Origin: Pseudomaricurvus alkylphenolicus
GTDB lineage: Bacteria > Pseudomonadota > Gammaproteobacteria > Pseudomonadales > Cellvibrionaceae
DNA length: 64,000 nucleotides
Direction of reading: 5' to 3'
NCBI RefSeq assembly: GCF_011683955.1
Contig: NZ_JAAQPI010000001.1
Span: 806,001-870,000 of the forward strand
Shown: positions 8,733 through 17,449 of the stretch, piece after piece
Position numbering within the stretch: position 1 is the stretch's first letter
Layout: every line of letters begins with the position of its first letter
The notes under the pieces: model-generated
What the model saw: the letters and a program-made list of their open reading frames with translations, nothing else
Told to the model about the DNA's origin: nothing
The model's database searches: none
Position numbers and translations under genes: made by a program

Positions 8733-9389
8733 CTACAGATCCATTTCAGGTACATCCCCTGCTACCACCACTTCCCCTGCAGTTTTCTCTAAGATCTCCT
8801 CCACCGATACTCCAGGAGCTCGCTCACGCAAATAAAATCGACCATCTGCGATTTCCAGATAAGCCAGGTCTGTGACCACCTTTTTAACGCATCCGACTCC
8901 TGTCAGAGGCAGAGAACAGCTCTGCAATAATTTGGAATTTCCGTGCTTATCGGCGTGGGTCAGGGTCACAATAATATTACGAGCGCCGGCTACCAGATCC
9001 ATAGCCCCGCCCATGCCCTTGATCAGCTTGCCGGGGATCATCCACGAAGCAATGTTACCCATCACATCCACTTCAAAAGCTCCCAGAACGGTCAGATCGA
9101 TATGACCGCCGCGAATCATGGCAAAACTCTCCGCCGAGGAAAATATGGATGCGCCGGTGACACAGGTAACCGTCTGCTTGCCGGCATTAATCAGATCCGG
9201 GTCGAGCTCTGCCTCTGTTGGAAAGGGCCCCATACCCATCAATCCATTTTCCGACTGGAACATCACCGCCATATCGTCGGGTACGTAATCGACTACCAGT
9301 GTCGGAATGCCAATTCCCAGATTAACGTAGTAGCCGTCTTTGAGCTCCTGAGAAACACGTTTCGCAATCTGCTGCCTTGTTAGTGCCAT
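8733..9389 (-). CDS. scoB: Succinyl-CoA:3-ketoacid CoA-transferase, subunit B
   Basis: A 218-residue beta subunit closely matching the ketone-body CoA-transferase type: NLGIGIPTLV, FQSENGLMGMGPFP with the catalytic glutamate (Glu47), AGKQTVTCVTGASIF and HADKHGNSKLL. It transfers CoA from succinyl-CoA to acetoacetate, giving acetoacetyl-CoA for thiolysis. The ATG at 9389 has GGAG at correct spacing. It follows scoA by 32 bases. Together with the 3-hydroxybutyrate dehydrogenase and thiolase further right, it completes 3-hydroxybutyrate catabolism. It is the second CoA-transferase pair in the window and the better candidate for true acetoacetate use. Confidence 0.93.
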   Translation of the reverse strand: MALTRQQIAKRVSQELKDGYYVNLGIGIPTLVVDYVPDDMAVMFQSENGLMGMGPFPTEAELDPDLINAGKQTVTCVTGASIFSSAESFAMIRGGHIDLTVLGAFEVDVMGNIASWMIPGKLIKGMGGAMDLVAGARNIIVTLTHADKHGNSKLLQSCSLPLTGVGCVKKVVTDLAYLEIADGRFYLRERAPGVSVEEILEKTAGEVVVAGDVPEMDL

Positions 9390-9421
9390 GTTGATACTCC
9401 AGAAATGGTTGTATTTATTGC

Positions 9422-10129
9422 TTACGCCTGGCTCTCGCGAACAGTTCGGAACTCAATGCGCTTTTCATGGGTTGTTTGAATTACCCTGTCCACATAGACC
9501 CCCGGTGTGTGAATTTCGTCAGGGTCCAAATCGCCAGGTGCAACAATTTCGTCCACTTCTACGACAGTGATTTTACCTGCAGTTGCCGCCATGGGATTGA
9601 AGTTTCTCTGGGTACGGTGATACATCAAATTACCAAATGTGTCGGCCTTCCAGGCTCTGACCAACGCGAAGTCCCCTTGGAGGGCTTCTTCCAGTACGTA
9701 GTGTCGACCGTCGAATTCCCGGGTTTCCTTACCCTCAGCAATCACGGTGCCGTAACCGGTAGCGGTGTAGAACGCCGGAATACCAGCGCCACCTGCACGC
9801 ATTTTTTCCGCCAGAGTGCCTTGCGGCGTCAGCTCTACTTCTAACACACCATCCATAAGTTGTTTTTCAAATAGGGCATTCTCACCCACATAGGAGGAGA
9901 TCATTTTTTTGATTTGTTGATTCTCCAGAAGAATGCCAAGCCCGTAGCCTTCCAGACCACAGTTGTTGGAAGCGATAGTCAGCCCCTTTACTCCGGATTT
10001 TTTGATTTGCTCGATCAACCCTTGTTGCACACCGCAGATACCAAAACCACCGGCAATGATTGTCATGTCGTCCTGCAACCCGGCCATTGCCTGCTCGTAC
10101 GTTGAGACCACTTTGTTAAAGCCCGACAT
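9422..10129 (-). CDS. scoA: Succinyl-CoA:3-ketoacid CoA-transferase, subunit A
   Basis: A 235-residue alpha subunit with the typical IIAGGFGICGV glycine-rich CoA site, SNNCGLEGYGLGILL, KKMISSYVGEN and GTLAEKMRAGGAGIPAFYT segments. It partners with scoB just downstream in the cytoplasm. The ATG at 10129 is preceded by AGAGG. It sits 106 bases after the stop of the TonB receptor gene, with a hairpin terminator between them, so scoAB may be a separate transcript or may be read through from the receptor and response-regulator genes upstream. Confidence 0.93.
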   Translation of the reverse strand: MSGFNKVVSTYEQAMAGLQDDMTIIAGGFGICGVQQGLIEQIKKSGVKGLTIASNNCGLEGYGLGILLENQQIKKMISSYVGENALFEKQLMDGVLEVELTPQGTLAEKMRAGGAGIPAFYTATGYGTVIAEGKETREFDGRHYVLEEALQGDFALVRAWKADTFGNLMYHRTQRNFNPMAATAGKITVVEVDEIVAPGDLDPDEIHTPGVYVDRVIQTTHEKRIEFRTVRESQA

Positions 10130-10152
10130 TGGAATGCCTCTTTAAAACTGTT

Positions 10153-10180
10153 GAAAAAGAGCGTCACCCGGAGGTGACGC
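10153..10180 (-). terminator. Rho-independent terminator after the TonB receptor gene
   Basis: Read on the minus strand, a perfect 8-base stem, GCGTCACC and GGTGACGC around a 4-base loop (10161-10180), is followed by CTCTTTTTC. It lies 56 bases past the receptor stop and just upstream of scoA, so it would separate or attenuate the two units. Confidence 0.65.
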
Positions 10181-10235
10181 CAATCAGAGAGAGAACGCAA
10201 GTATTGCGAGAGGAGAAAAGCTTAGATGGCCGACT

Positions 10236-12491
10236 TCAGAAGCTGTAGCCGATGTCGAGCGTTACGGTACGGGGATCACCGTAAAAGCCGAGAATCTCGT
10301 CGTCGCCGAGAAACGCCGGGAAGTTATAACCCGCTACGCGGTACTGCTCATCGGTGATGTTCTTCGCGTGCAGTGCTACCTTCCAGTGCTCATCGGCAGA
10401 GTACCAGGTCGCATCAAGATTCAGCAGCGTGTAGGCATCCTCATCAATGGGCTGCTCACCCAGGGCGACTTCCATGGCGATTTCGTCGGTATAAGAGACG
10501 TTGGCGCCGATGACCAAGGTACCGTTTTCACCCAAATCTTTTTCGTAGTTGAATCCGACAAAGCTGGACAACTTGGGCTGATTGGAAACCGTCATATCGC
10601 TACCCACGTCCTCGCCGACGCCGTTGGTGAACTTGTCCCACTCGGTGTCCAGGTAGCCCAGATTAAAATTGGCCGTCAGCGACTCGGTCAGCTGAGCGAC
10701 CATTTCAAACTCAAGCCCATCAATAACTTGTTCATTATTGGTCGCCACTGAAGGTACAAAGTCGGTTCCAATAAGTACTGTCTGGGTGATCTGCACACTG
10801 TCGTAATTAGTGTGGAATACCGCAGCGTTGATTCTCACCCGGTTGTCGAACAACTCTGTCTTAATGCCCAGCTCATAACTCTTGGCGGTTTCCGGATCAA
10901 ATACGTGGGAGAATCCCTCTGGGGATGCGGTTACGTCAGCCCGCATATTGACTCCACCGGACTTGAAACCCTCGGCGTAGCTGGTGTAGATCATGGTGTC
11001 GTCACCGATGCGGTAGTCGAAACCCACTTTCGGGCTAAACTGACTCCACTCGTCGCCCTCGGTAAAGTCGGACTGCACCACGAGGCTGTTTACATTGACA
11101 CCACCGAATTCCGCGGAGGCGCCACCGGCAGTGCCATCCGTGAACAGTTTTTCCTTGTAGACCGAGGCTTCCTTTTCATCCTTGGTATAACGACCGCCCA
11201 CAGTCATTGTGAGTTGCTCGGTAAGTTCGTAGCTGGCGTGCAGGTACACAGCCTTGCTGGTGGTTTCCGCCGTACCTTGGGTCGCCGCTACAAACGTTGG
11301 GTAGGAAGCATCCTGAGGCAGTACCGCAGGAGCTCCCAGGGCGGCGCCGGCAATGACGTCGAAAGCACCCGAGGCGTAACCGTCCAGGTAATAAAGACCG
11401 CCCACCAACGCCAGACGCTCGCTGTTATAGTTGAACTGAATTTCCTGAGTGAATTGATGATCGGCGTATTTTACCGGAGCATCAAAGGTGTTGACTGGAG
11501 TGGCATCAAAGTCGATAAAGCCTTCGGTACTGCCCTCACGATAGGCGGTCACGGACTTCAGGGTGACTGAATCGCTCAGGTCCCATTCAATGGTCAGATT
11601 GCCACCGGAGTTCTCAACCACTTGATCATCACCCGCGCCGGCGTTGCTGTCATAGGGATCGTGAGGTGCCTCGCCAGTCTGCAAGCTCTCGGTCAAACGA
11701 GAGCCATGACGGTTGTTACTCTCATCACGGGTAACATCTCCCGCCAGACGCACAAACAGATTGTCGCTGGGTGAGAATTCCATACTCAGGCGGGCGGCGC
11801 TGATGTCTTTGTCGTAGTTGTCGGCACCGGTAAATTTGTTTTTGCCAAATCCATCTCGCTGGAATGAGGCAACCGTGGCACCAACGTACAACTTGTCTTC
11901 GATCAGGGGCAGTTGGCCGGCTACGGAAATGTCATTCTGGTTGTAGCTGCCAACCGCCAGCCCCAGATCCAGTTCGGCCTCACCGGTCATGCGTTTGGTA
12001 ACGTACTTGATGGCACCGCCGATGGTATTTTTGCCGTAGAGGCTGCCTTGGGGGCCACGCAGGACCTCAATGCGCTCAATGTCATACACATCCAGCATGG
12101 CACCCTGGGGGCGGGCGAAATAGATATCATCGATGTAGAGTCCCACGCCCGGCTCAAAGCCCCATAGGGGGTCGTTCTGGCCAATGCCACGAACATAGGC
12201 AGTAAGGGTGGTATTGGTGGCACGGCTGGGGCGCAGGGTGGTGTTGGGGGTAACGCGTTCCAGATCCGCAATGGTCTGAATACCCGCCTCCTCCAGCTGC
12301 AGGCCACTGAACGCTGTGACGGCTACAGGGACGTCTTGCAGGCTTTCTTCACGCTTTTGGGCGGTTACCACCACCTCTTCCAGCGCGAATGAAATTTCAT
12401 CGCTGTTGTCATTAGCCGAGGCGGACAGCGCTCCACTCATGCTCATTACTGCCAGTGCTACTACCGATGCGACCTTATTCTTATGGAACAT
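10236..12491 (-). CDS. TonB-dependent outer-membrane receptor
   Basis: A 751-residue receptor: signal peptide ending near ASA (about residue 26), TonB box within ALEEVVVTAQKR, plug domain with VEVLRGPQGSLYGKNTIGGA, and a beta barrel ending in IGYSF with the terminal phenylalanine expected for outer-membrane assembly. The ATG at 12491 has GAGGAGAG upstream. It lies between the LuxR response regulator and scoAB, all transcribed leftward, so uptake of 3-hydroxybutyrate oligomers or related compounds is a reasonable guess; the sequence does not prove it. A nested hairpin in its leader (12517-12551) may regulate it. Confidence 0.93.
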   Translation of the reverse strand: MFHKNKVASVVALAVMSMSGALSASANDNSDEISFALEEVVVTAQKREESLQDVPVAVTAFSGLQLEEAGIQTIADLERVTPNTTLRPSRATNTTLTAYVRGIGQNDPLWGFEPGVGLYIDDIYFARPQGAMLDVYDIERIEVLRGPQGSLYGKNTIGGAIKYVTKRMTGEAELDLGLAVGSYNQNDISVAGQLPLIEDKLYVGATVASFQRDGFGKNKFTGADNYDKDISAARLSMEFSPSDNLFVRLAGDVTRDESNNRHGSRLTESLQTGEAPHDPYDSNAGAGDDQVVENSGGNLTIEWDLSDSVTLKSVTAYREGSTEGFIDFDATPVNTFDAPVKYADHQFTQEIQFNYNSERLALVGGLYYLDGYASGAFDVIAGAALGAPAVLPQDASYPTFVAATQGTAETTSKAVYLHASYELTEQLTMTVGGRYTKDEKEASVYKEKLFTDGTAGGASAEFGGVNVNSLVVQSDFTEGDEWSQFSPKVGFDYRIGDDTMIYTSYAEGFKSGGVNMRADVTASPEGFSHVFDPETAKSYELGIKTELFDNRVRINAAVFHTNYDSVQITQTVLIGTDFVPSVATNNEQVIDGLEFEMVAQLTESLTANFNLGYLDTEWDKFTNGVGEDVGSDMTVSNQPKLSSFVGFNYEKDLGENGTLVIGANVSYTDEIAMEVALGEQPIDEDAYTLLNLDATWYSADEHWKVALHAKNITDEQYRVAGYNFPAFLGDDEILGFYGDPRTVTLDIGYSF

Positions 12492-12516
12492 ATTGATCTC
12501 TCCTCTACGGGATCGT

Positions 12517-12551
12517 TTTAGTATTCATCAACCGATGAAATTCATACTAAA
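12517..12551. promoter_or_regulatory. Nested inverted repeat in the TonB receptor leader
   Basis: Outer arms TTTAGTAT (12517-12524) and ATACTAAA (12544-12551) flank the inner arms TTCATC and GATGAA (12524-12529 and 12534-12539). A further TTAGTAT occurs at 12580-12586. The element begins 26 bases upstream of the receptor ATG. It could be a protein-binding site for a dimeric regulator or an mRNA hairpin close to the ribosome-binding site. Confidence 0.45.
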
Positions 12552-12610
12552 CAATTCCCGCCCGCCTTGCCGCCACCCGTTAGTATGATGCCCAGGGGTG
12601 GTCAGCTCAC

Positions 12611-13291
12611 TCAGGACTTGGAAACCTCTACATCCACATCGTCATCAGCGTCAATACTCAGTAAATTACCCAGTACAATCAGGTTTGTACGCTTTCTCAC
12701 GTTGAATTTTCGGAAAATATTGGCCAGGTGTGACTTGACCGTGTTTTCGGAAATATCCAACTCATAGGCAATTTGCTTATTGAGCAGCCCCTCACAGACC
12801 AGGGTAAAGACGCGAAACTGGTGAGGCGTCAGCTCCGCCACTTTTTCTGCGACCTCGCCCACTTCACGGTCAATTACATCGCGAGGAGCCAGATCCATTT
12901 CGGGAAAACACTGCTCCCCTTCAAGCAGTGACCGAACTGCACTGGCAATGTTGTCCGGGTGTTCGCTCTTGGAAAGAAAGCCACTGGCACCCAGGTCTTT
13001 AGCCAGTAACACTGTGTTGGATGAGAAGCTACCGCTGATCATAGCGATAGGTACCAGTGGGAAGCAGCCGCGGAGATTGGCCAACCCTGATAATCCATTA
13101 GCGCCGGGGAAGTGGACATCGAGCAACACCAGATCGCAATCATCGTCGTTCTCCAGGAGGTTGTATACCTGGTCCACACTTTCGGCTTCTTCCACGGTCA
13201 CGGTTCGCGATGGGGTTGAGACCATATCCATGATGGTCCGGGTTAACGCGTGGCGAAACAGCGGATGATCATCCGCCACAATGATTCTCAT
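12611..13291 (-). CDS. LuxR/NarL-family response regulator (CrbR/ErdR-like)
   Basis: A 226-residue regulator: an N-terminal receiver (ADDHP at 6-10, phospho-acceptor Asp58 in LVLLDVHFPG, SGSFSS, and a lysine in FLSKSEHP) and a C-terminal LuxR helix-turn-helix (ELTPHQFRVFTLVCEGLLNK, then ISENTVKSHLANIFRK). It ends in an acidic tail (DADDDVDVEV). No kinase is adjacent. The SSS-domain hybrid kinase at 18812-22276 is the likely partner, because such kinases (CrbS, MxtR) act with LuxR regulators (CrbR, ErdR) in acetate and short-chain carbon control. It is divergent from the MetX-like gene. TACCTT-type heptamers cluster upstream at 13336-13440. Confidence 0.9.
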   Translation of the reverse strand: MRIIVADDHPLFRHALTRTIMDMVSTPSRTVTVEEAESVDQVYNLLENDDDCDLVLLDVHFPGANGLSGLANLRGCFPLVPIAMISGSFSSNTVLLAKDLGASGFLSKSEHPDNIASAVRSLLEGEQCFPEMDLAPRDVIDREVGEVAEKVAELTPHQFRVFTLVCEGLLNKQIAYELDISENTVKSHLANIFRKFNVRKRTNLIVLGNLLSIDADDDVDVEVSKS

Positions 13292-13335
13292 GGCTTTACT
13301 CTTAATCTTATTGTGATCAATGGGTTACCAACCTT

Positions 13336-13440
13336 TATACCTTAGCCAAAGCCCATTGAACATGCCATTTCTGATTTACCGTGCCAACGCCCACCATACC
13401 TTGAGATGATGGCAGCGCCCTCACGCAGCTGATATACCTT
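13336..13440. promoter_or_regulatory. Cluster of three ATACCTT motifs in a divergent promoter
   Basis: TATACCTTAG (13336-13345), CACCATACCTTGAG (13392-13405) and TATACCTT (13433-13440) all read on the plus strand between the divergent response regulator and MetX-like genes. NarL-type regulators bind short heptamers of the form TACYYMT, so these are candidate sites for the LuxR-type regulator encoded next door. The middle copy shares CACCATACC with 18710-18718 and 24357-24365. Confidence 0.45.
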
Positions 13441-13479
13441 GCTTCCTCACATTTTTTTGACGAGCCAGGACCTTCTGCC

Positions 13480-14574
13480 ATGATAACCACCAGTAAAACC
13501 CTCACCCTCGATCAGCCCTTTGTTACCCAGGCCGGCGAAAGCCTGACCCATGCCGTCGTTGCCTATGAAGAATATGGTATTGAGCAAGGTCCGGTTATCT
13601 TTGTTACCCATGGTGGCCTTTCCAGCCATCATGCGGCCGGCAAGTATAGCGAAGATGACCCACTGCCCGGGTGGTGGGACGGTCTGATAGGGCCCGACAA
13701 GGTATTTGACACGAATCGTTTTCGCATTATCTGTAGCAACTCGTTGGGGAGTATGTACGGCTCCACCGGTCCCACCAGCATTGATCCCCTGACCGGTTGC
13801 CGCTACGGCCCTCGCTTTCCTGACATCACCCTGACTGATATGGTGCACTTTCAGAAACAGTTCCTGCAACAGCTGGGCATCACGAAGTTGACTCTGATGG
13901 CGGGCCCATCCATGGGTTCCTTGCAGACCTTACAGATGGCTGCGCTGTATCCGGACTTCGTTGGGGCCGCAGTCGCAGTGGCGACCTCAGGGCGCATGAC
14001 ACCGGACGGCATGACCATGCATCACCTGATGCGCAATCTTATCCTGATGGACCCGGAGTTTCAGGCGGGTTGGTACCACAGCGACAAACCCCTGGCGGCC
14101 ATGCGCTCTATTGCACAGCTGGCCAAGCTCTACTACATGCACGAGAACATCTTCAAAAAGACCTGCTGGGACACCATCGATGACGGCCCTTCTTCGCAGA
14201 GCGAACGTAGCGATGCCATTAACCGCTTTCTGTTGGCAACCACCGATACCGAAATTGTCGGCCGGGATCCCAACAGTTATCTAACCATTCTGAATGCTGT
14301 TAACTCTCACGATCTTGGTGTCGGACAACCTGACTTTGCCAGTGGGGTGCAGCGCATTCAATGTCCGGTGTTGGTGATGAATATCGATACCGACCGCGAG
14401 TTCAGTGTGTTTTGGGGCCAGGAGTTGACCGACACACTCAACCAGGCGAAGTCCGGTCAGGCAAAGCTGGAAGTGTTGAAATCCGATTGGGGGCATATGG
14501 GATGTCTTAAGGAATGTGAGCAGATGGCGACTCACATTGGGGCGTTTATGCGCGAGACGGGTATTGACGCATAG
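13480..14574 (+). CDS. MetX-like alpha/beta hydrolase (homoserine O-acetyltransferase family)
   Basis: A 364-residue alpha/beta-hydrolase fold enzyme. The nucleophile is Ser144 in AGPSMGSLQ, the acid is the aspartate in MNIDTDREFS and the base is the histidine in SDWGHMGCLK, the arrangement seen in homoserine acetyltransferase and related acyltransferases or hydrolases. The GGLSSHHAAG and CSNSLGSMYGSTGP segments are MetX-like. Placement in a 3-hydroxybutyrate region, away from methionine genes, makes a hydrolase or acyltransferase role on short acyl substrates possible, so I do not call it metX. It has its own terminator at 14601-14633. Confidence 0.82.
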   Translation: MITTSKTLTLDQPFVTQAGESLTHAVVAYEEYGIEQGPVIFVTHGGLSSHHAAGKYSEDDPLPGWWDGLIGPDKVFDTNRFRIICSNSLGSMYGSTGPTSIDPLTGCRYGPRFPDITLTDMVHFQKQFLQQLGITKLTLMAGPSMGSLQTLQMAALYPDFVGAAVAVATSGRMTPDGMTMHHLMRNLILMDPEFQAGWYHSDKPLAAMRSIAQLAKLYYMHENIFKKTCWDTIDDGPSSQSERSDAINRFLLATTDTEIVGRDPNSYLTILNAVNSHDLGVGQPDFASGVQRIQCPVLVMNIDTDREFSVFWGQELTDTLNQAKSGQAKLEVLKSDWGHMGCLKECEQMATHIGAFMRETGIDA

Positions 14575-14600
14575 CGTTCGCTGTTTTTTAGATAAAAAGG

Positions 14601-14633
14601 AATGCCCTGCAACATAAGTTGCAGGGCATTTTT
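14601..14633. terminator. Bidirectional rho-independent terminator
   Basis: A perfect 13-base stem, AATGCCCTGCAAC and GTTGCAGGGCATT around ATAA (14601-14630), is followed by TTT on the plus strand and by CCTTTTT on the minus strand. It separates the convergent MetX-like gene and the MFS transporter gene. Confidence 0.85.
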
Positions 14634-14646
14634 AGGGTTTGTTGAT

Positions 14647-15846
14647 TTAAGATTTTGCCGTCAAACTCATTTCAGTTGCACTGCTGTCGTTACTGGGGAG
14701 AGCAGTTTCCGGCAGAAAGAAGCTGCCGAGAAAAGAGCTGGCACTGAACACAGTGATCATCATGAAAGCCGGCTGATAACTGCCGTAAAAGTCCACCAGC
14801 CAGCCGAACAGCCACAGAATTACCGTCGAAATCAGGTAGCTGATGGAGTAAAACAGACTGAACACCGTAGTGATTCTGGCAGCATTCATATTGGGCAGCT
14901 CATGTGGCAGCGTCAGCAAAGCCGTCACCGGGAAGAAAATAACAAACCCCAACACCAATGCGCACAGATCACGAACCAGCTCCACACTGGAAAACGAAAG
15001 CCCGGCCACTGTCGCTACCATAACCAGGCCACTCCACCGAATCACCGGAACACGCTGGGGAACCTTCTTGCTGTAGATCATGCCTGCCAGGGTGCCGGCA
15101 ATACCGGCCCACATGACCAGAGAACCCTGATTGATGCCGGCTTGGTGGTAGAACGTAAAGAGGCAGATGTAGAAAGACAAGACACCCGAATAGGTCAGTG
15201 CGTAACGCCAATTGAACCCATCTTTGAGACCCGCAAGGTAGCCGTAGTGGCCATGGGATTGAGCCCCACCCTGGGCGCTGGATTCCGCCGGGTAGTCCAC
15301 CAGTGCCCAAAGCAACGTCAGCAATAGACTCAGCAGGGACAGGGTCAACAGAGTTTTCTGCCAGCCGCCCAGTAATTCGTTAAGATCCGCGGATAACCAT
15401 AACACCAGCGCGGTCCCAAGGTTAAAGGCCACTGCGTTGAGCCCGTTGATCAGAGGGCGTTGTTGGGGTTCGAACCAGCGCAACACAATCGGATTAAAGT
15501 AGACAATCATCAGCGCTCCACCCAGACCCACAACAAATCGGCTGACCAACAGCAGGTCATAGTCAGGCGCAAAAGGACTCAAGGCACCCACCGCCACCAT
15601 GGCGCCGGAGACCAGAAACGCGCGCTTGACACCGAGTTTTATCGCTACTGCCGCCGCGATAAAAGTACCCAGAATCTTGGCCAGGGTTACCGCACCACTA
15701 AGAAGACTGGCCGCCGCCAGCGTAGTGACCTGCATCGCCTCCATGATGGCGTTCATATTGGCAGTTGCCCCCACCCAGGCCATGGCGAAAAGCACATAAC
15801 TGGAAAAGACGATGGCTTCAACGGCGTATTTGTTTTTAATCGGCAT
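14647..15846 (-). CDS. MFS transporter, last gene of the thiolase/3-hydroxybutyrate dehydrogenase operon
   Basis: A 399-residue inner-membrane protein with about twelve hydrophobic segments and a central loop rich in small polar residues (SSAQGGAQSHGHYG), as expected for a major facilitator. The ATG at 15846 has GGTGAG upstream. It follows the periplasmic binding-like gene by 21 bases and ends at a strong bidirectional terminator, so it closes the operon with thiolase and 3-hydroxybutyrate dehydrogenase. The likely cargo is 3-hydroxybutyrate or acetoacetate, inferred only from position. I see no motif that sets the subfamily. Confidence 0.85.
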   Translation of the reverse strand: MPIKNKYAVEAIVFSSYVLFAMAWVGATANMNAIMEAMQVTTLAAASLLSGAVTLAKILGTFIAAAVAIKLGVKRAFLVSGAMVAVGALSPFAPDYDLLLVSRFVVGLGGALMIVYFNPIVLRWFEPQQRPLINGLNAVAFNLGTALVLWLSADLNELLGGWQKTLLTLSLLSLLLTLLWALVDYPAESSAQGGAQSHGHYGYLAGLKDGFNWRYALTYSGVLSFYICLFTFYHQAGINQGSLVMWAGIAGTLAGMIYSKKVPQRVPVIRWSGLVMVATVAGLSFSSVELVRDLCALVLGFVIFFPVTALLTLPHELPNMNAARITTVFSLFYSISYLISTVILWLFGWLVDFYGSYQPAFMMITVFSASSFLGSFFLPETALPSNDSSATEMSLTAKS

Positions 15847-15867
15847 ATTGATATCTCACCAAGAGCG

Positions 15868-16611
15868 CTATAAAGCGCTGATCATTTGTTCGAAACTGGC
15901 CATAATCTGTTTGGCATCGGGAAGGTCTTTGTGCACGGTCACATGCACATTAAAGTGGTCGAGTACCCGGCTGTTCAGCGCGACGTGAGACATCCGTTGC
16001 ATTGCCGCGGCCATTGGCAGCGAATAGCTGAGTAGATAATCCATCTTGCGTCCGACCAGTACTCTGACCGCCTGGTGCGGATCACGGACTTCCAGCGCCT
16101 CCACACGATTTTGAGCAGTGTTGATGTAGTCGATAAGACCGCCATAGGTGTATCCACGGAGGATGACGACTTTTTTCCCGCTTAGCTGCCGGAAGTTATC
16201 GAAATGCTCAAGACAATCGCGGGAGTATACTCGCAGTTCCAACTGGTCTACCGGTTTGCTGGAAATCAACACATTATCGTTATAAAGGCTGATTGTGGAT
16301 AAACCAAACCACAGGTCCACCTCGCCAGAGGCTACCATTTTCACGGCCCGCTTGGCGGGCAGAGAAACCGGCCGCAATTGGTAACCGGTTTCCAGGGCCA
16401 GCTTTCGTGCCAGATCAATCAGTGGCCCTCTCGGCGCGCCCTGGTGGTCGGTATAGTAATAGGGAGCAAACTCGATATATCCGAAGGTCAGGACCTTCGC
16501 GTCGCTTACGCCCGGTCGTTCTCCCGCCATCAGGCATGTGGATAACAGCATGCAACCCAGGCTGGCGAGAATAGCCCTGACACCCCTATCAATTGGTTTT
16601 GCTGTCAACAT
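15868..16611 (-). CDS. Extracytoplasmic solute-binding protein, family 3-like
   Basis: About 247 residues with a hydrophobic N-terminal export segment (ILASLGCMLLSTCLMAG) followed by a family 3 binding-protein fold: FGYIEFAPYYYTD, GPLIDLARKLALETGY and VASGEVDLWFGLS. I chose the ATG at 16611, because the longer start at 16650 would run into the dehydrogenase gene. The LSTC stretch is not a canonical lipobox. No ABC permease or ATPase is nearby; instead it is sandwiched between a dehydrogenase and an MFS transporter. It may be a sensor or scavenger for a carboxylate rather than part of an ABC importer. Confidence 0.75.
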   Translation of the reverse strand: MLTAKPIDRGVRAILASLGCMLLSTCLMAGERPGVSDAKVLTFGYIEFAPYYYTDHQGAPRGPLIDLARKLALETGYQLRPVSLPAKRAVKMVASGEVDLWFGLSTISLYNDNVLISSKPVDQLELRVYSRDCLEHFDNFRQLSGKKVVILRGYTYGGLIDYINTAQNRVEALEVRDPHQAVRVLVGRKMDYLLSYSLPMAAAMQRMSHVALNSRVLDHFNVHVTVHKDLPDAKQIMASFEQMISAL

Positions 16612-16634
16612 AAGCCGACTCACCCGGCAGGGAG

Positions 16635-17417
16635 TTACTGCGCAGTCCAAGCGCCATCAATGGGTAGTGCGGCGCCACTGATGGTCTTCGCAGCATCACT
16701 GCACAAAAACACGATGAAGTCTCCGATCTGGGAGGGGGCCATCATTTCAGGTACGGGCTGCTTGGTGGTAACAATCTTGCGCTTGGCCTCTTCCAGACTC
16801 AGTTGATTCGCCTGAGCAAACTGTTCAATCTGAGCGGCCAGTATCGGCGTATCGACCCACCCCGGGCAAATACAGTTGGCGCTGATACCAAACTCCGCGT
16901 TTTCCAGAGCAATGACCTTAGTCAGCCCCACCAGCCCGTGTTTGCTGGCACAATAGGCAGACTTGTTTACAGAACCCACCAGCCCGTGCACCGAGGCGAT
17001 GTTTATAATTCGCCCCCACTGGCGTTCACGCATGCCGGGCAGACATTTCTGCATACACAGGAACGCCGCACTGAGGTTAATGGCAAGGATATCGTTCCAC
17101 TTTTGCAGGGGAAAGGTTTCGGCACCTTCGGTATGCTGGATACCGGCGTTGTTAACCAGGATATCGATACTTCCGAGCCCCTCTAGCGCCTGGTCTATAA
17201 GCCCTGCTATGGCTTCGGGATCTCGCAGGTCCGCATTACTGAACATGCAACGAATGTTGTATTCGTTTTCCAGATGACTAACCAGGTCCATGCCTTCTTT
17301 TTGCGACATAAGTCCATGCAAAACAATATCGGCGCCCGCCTCGGCCAACCGCTCTGCAGTTGCCAAACCAATCCCGCTGCTGGACCCGGTAACCAGTGCC
17401 ACTTTATTTTCGATCAT
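16635..17417 (-). CDS. 3-hydroxybutyrate dehydrogenase (short-chain dehydrogenase)
   Basis: A 260-residue classical short-chain dehydrogenase. The NAD-binding TGSSSGIG (10-17), NNAG (89-92) and the catalytic Ser142, Tyr155 and Lys159 are all present. NNAGIQH, CICPGWVDTP and the KQP segment are characteristic of bacterial D-3-hydroxybutyrate dehydrogenase, which oxidises 3-hydroxybutyrate to acetoacetate with NAD+ in the cytoplasm. It follows the thiolase by 32 bases in the same operon and would feed acetoacetate to the ScoAB transferase. The ATG at 17417 has AAGGG upstream. A general SDR role remains possible, but the context is strongly supportive. Confidence 0.9.
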   Translation of the reverse strand: MIENKVALVTGSSSGIGLATAERLAEAGADIVLHGLMSQKEGMDLVSHLENEYNIRCMFSNADLRDPEAIAGLIDQALEGLGSIDILVNNAGIQHTEGAETFPLQKWNDILAINLSAAFLCMQKCLPGMRERQWGRIINIASVHGLVGSVNKSAYCASKHGLVGLTKVIALENAEFGISANCICPGWVDTPILAAQIEQFAQANQLSLEEAKRKIVTTKQPVPEMMAPSQIGDFIVFLCSDAAKTISGAALPIDGAWTAQ

Positions 17418-17449
17418 GTTTTACCCTTCTTTCTATTACATATTCAGAT

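Noticed and set aside
10812-11570. 252-codon open frame on the plus strand
   Set aside because: It lies entirely antisense within the TonB receptor gene 10236-12491, has no domain, and reflects the codon pattern of the real gene.
14602-15327. 241-codon open frame on the plus strand
   Set aside because: It begins inside the bidirectional terminator and runs antisense to the MFS gene; its composition is rich in His, Gln and Arg as expected for a shadow frame.
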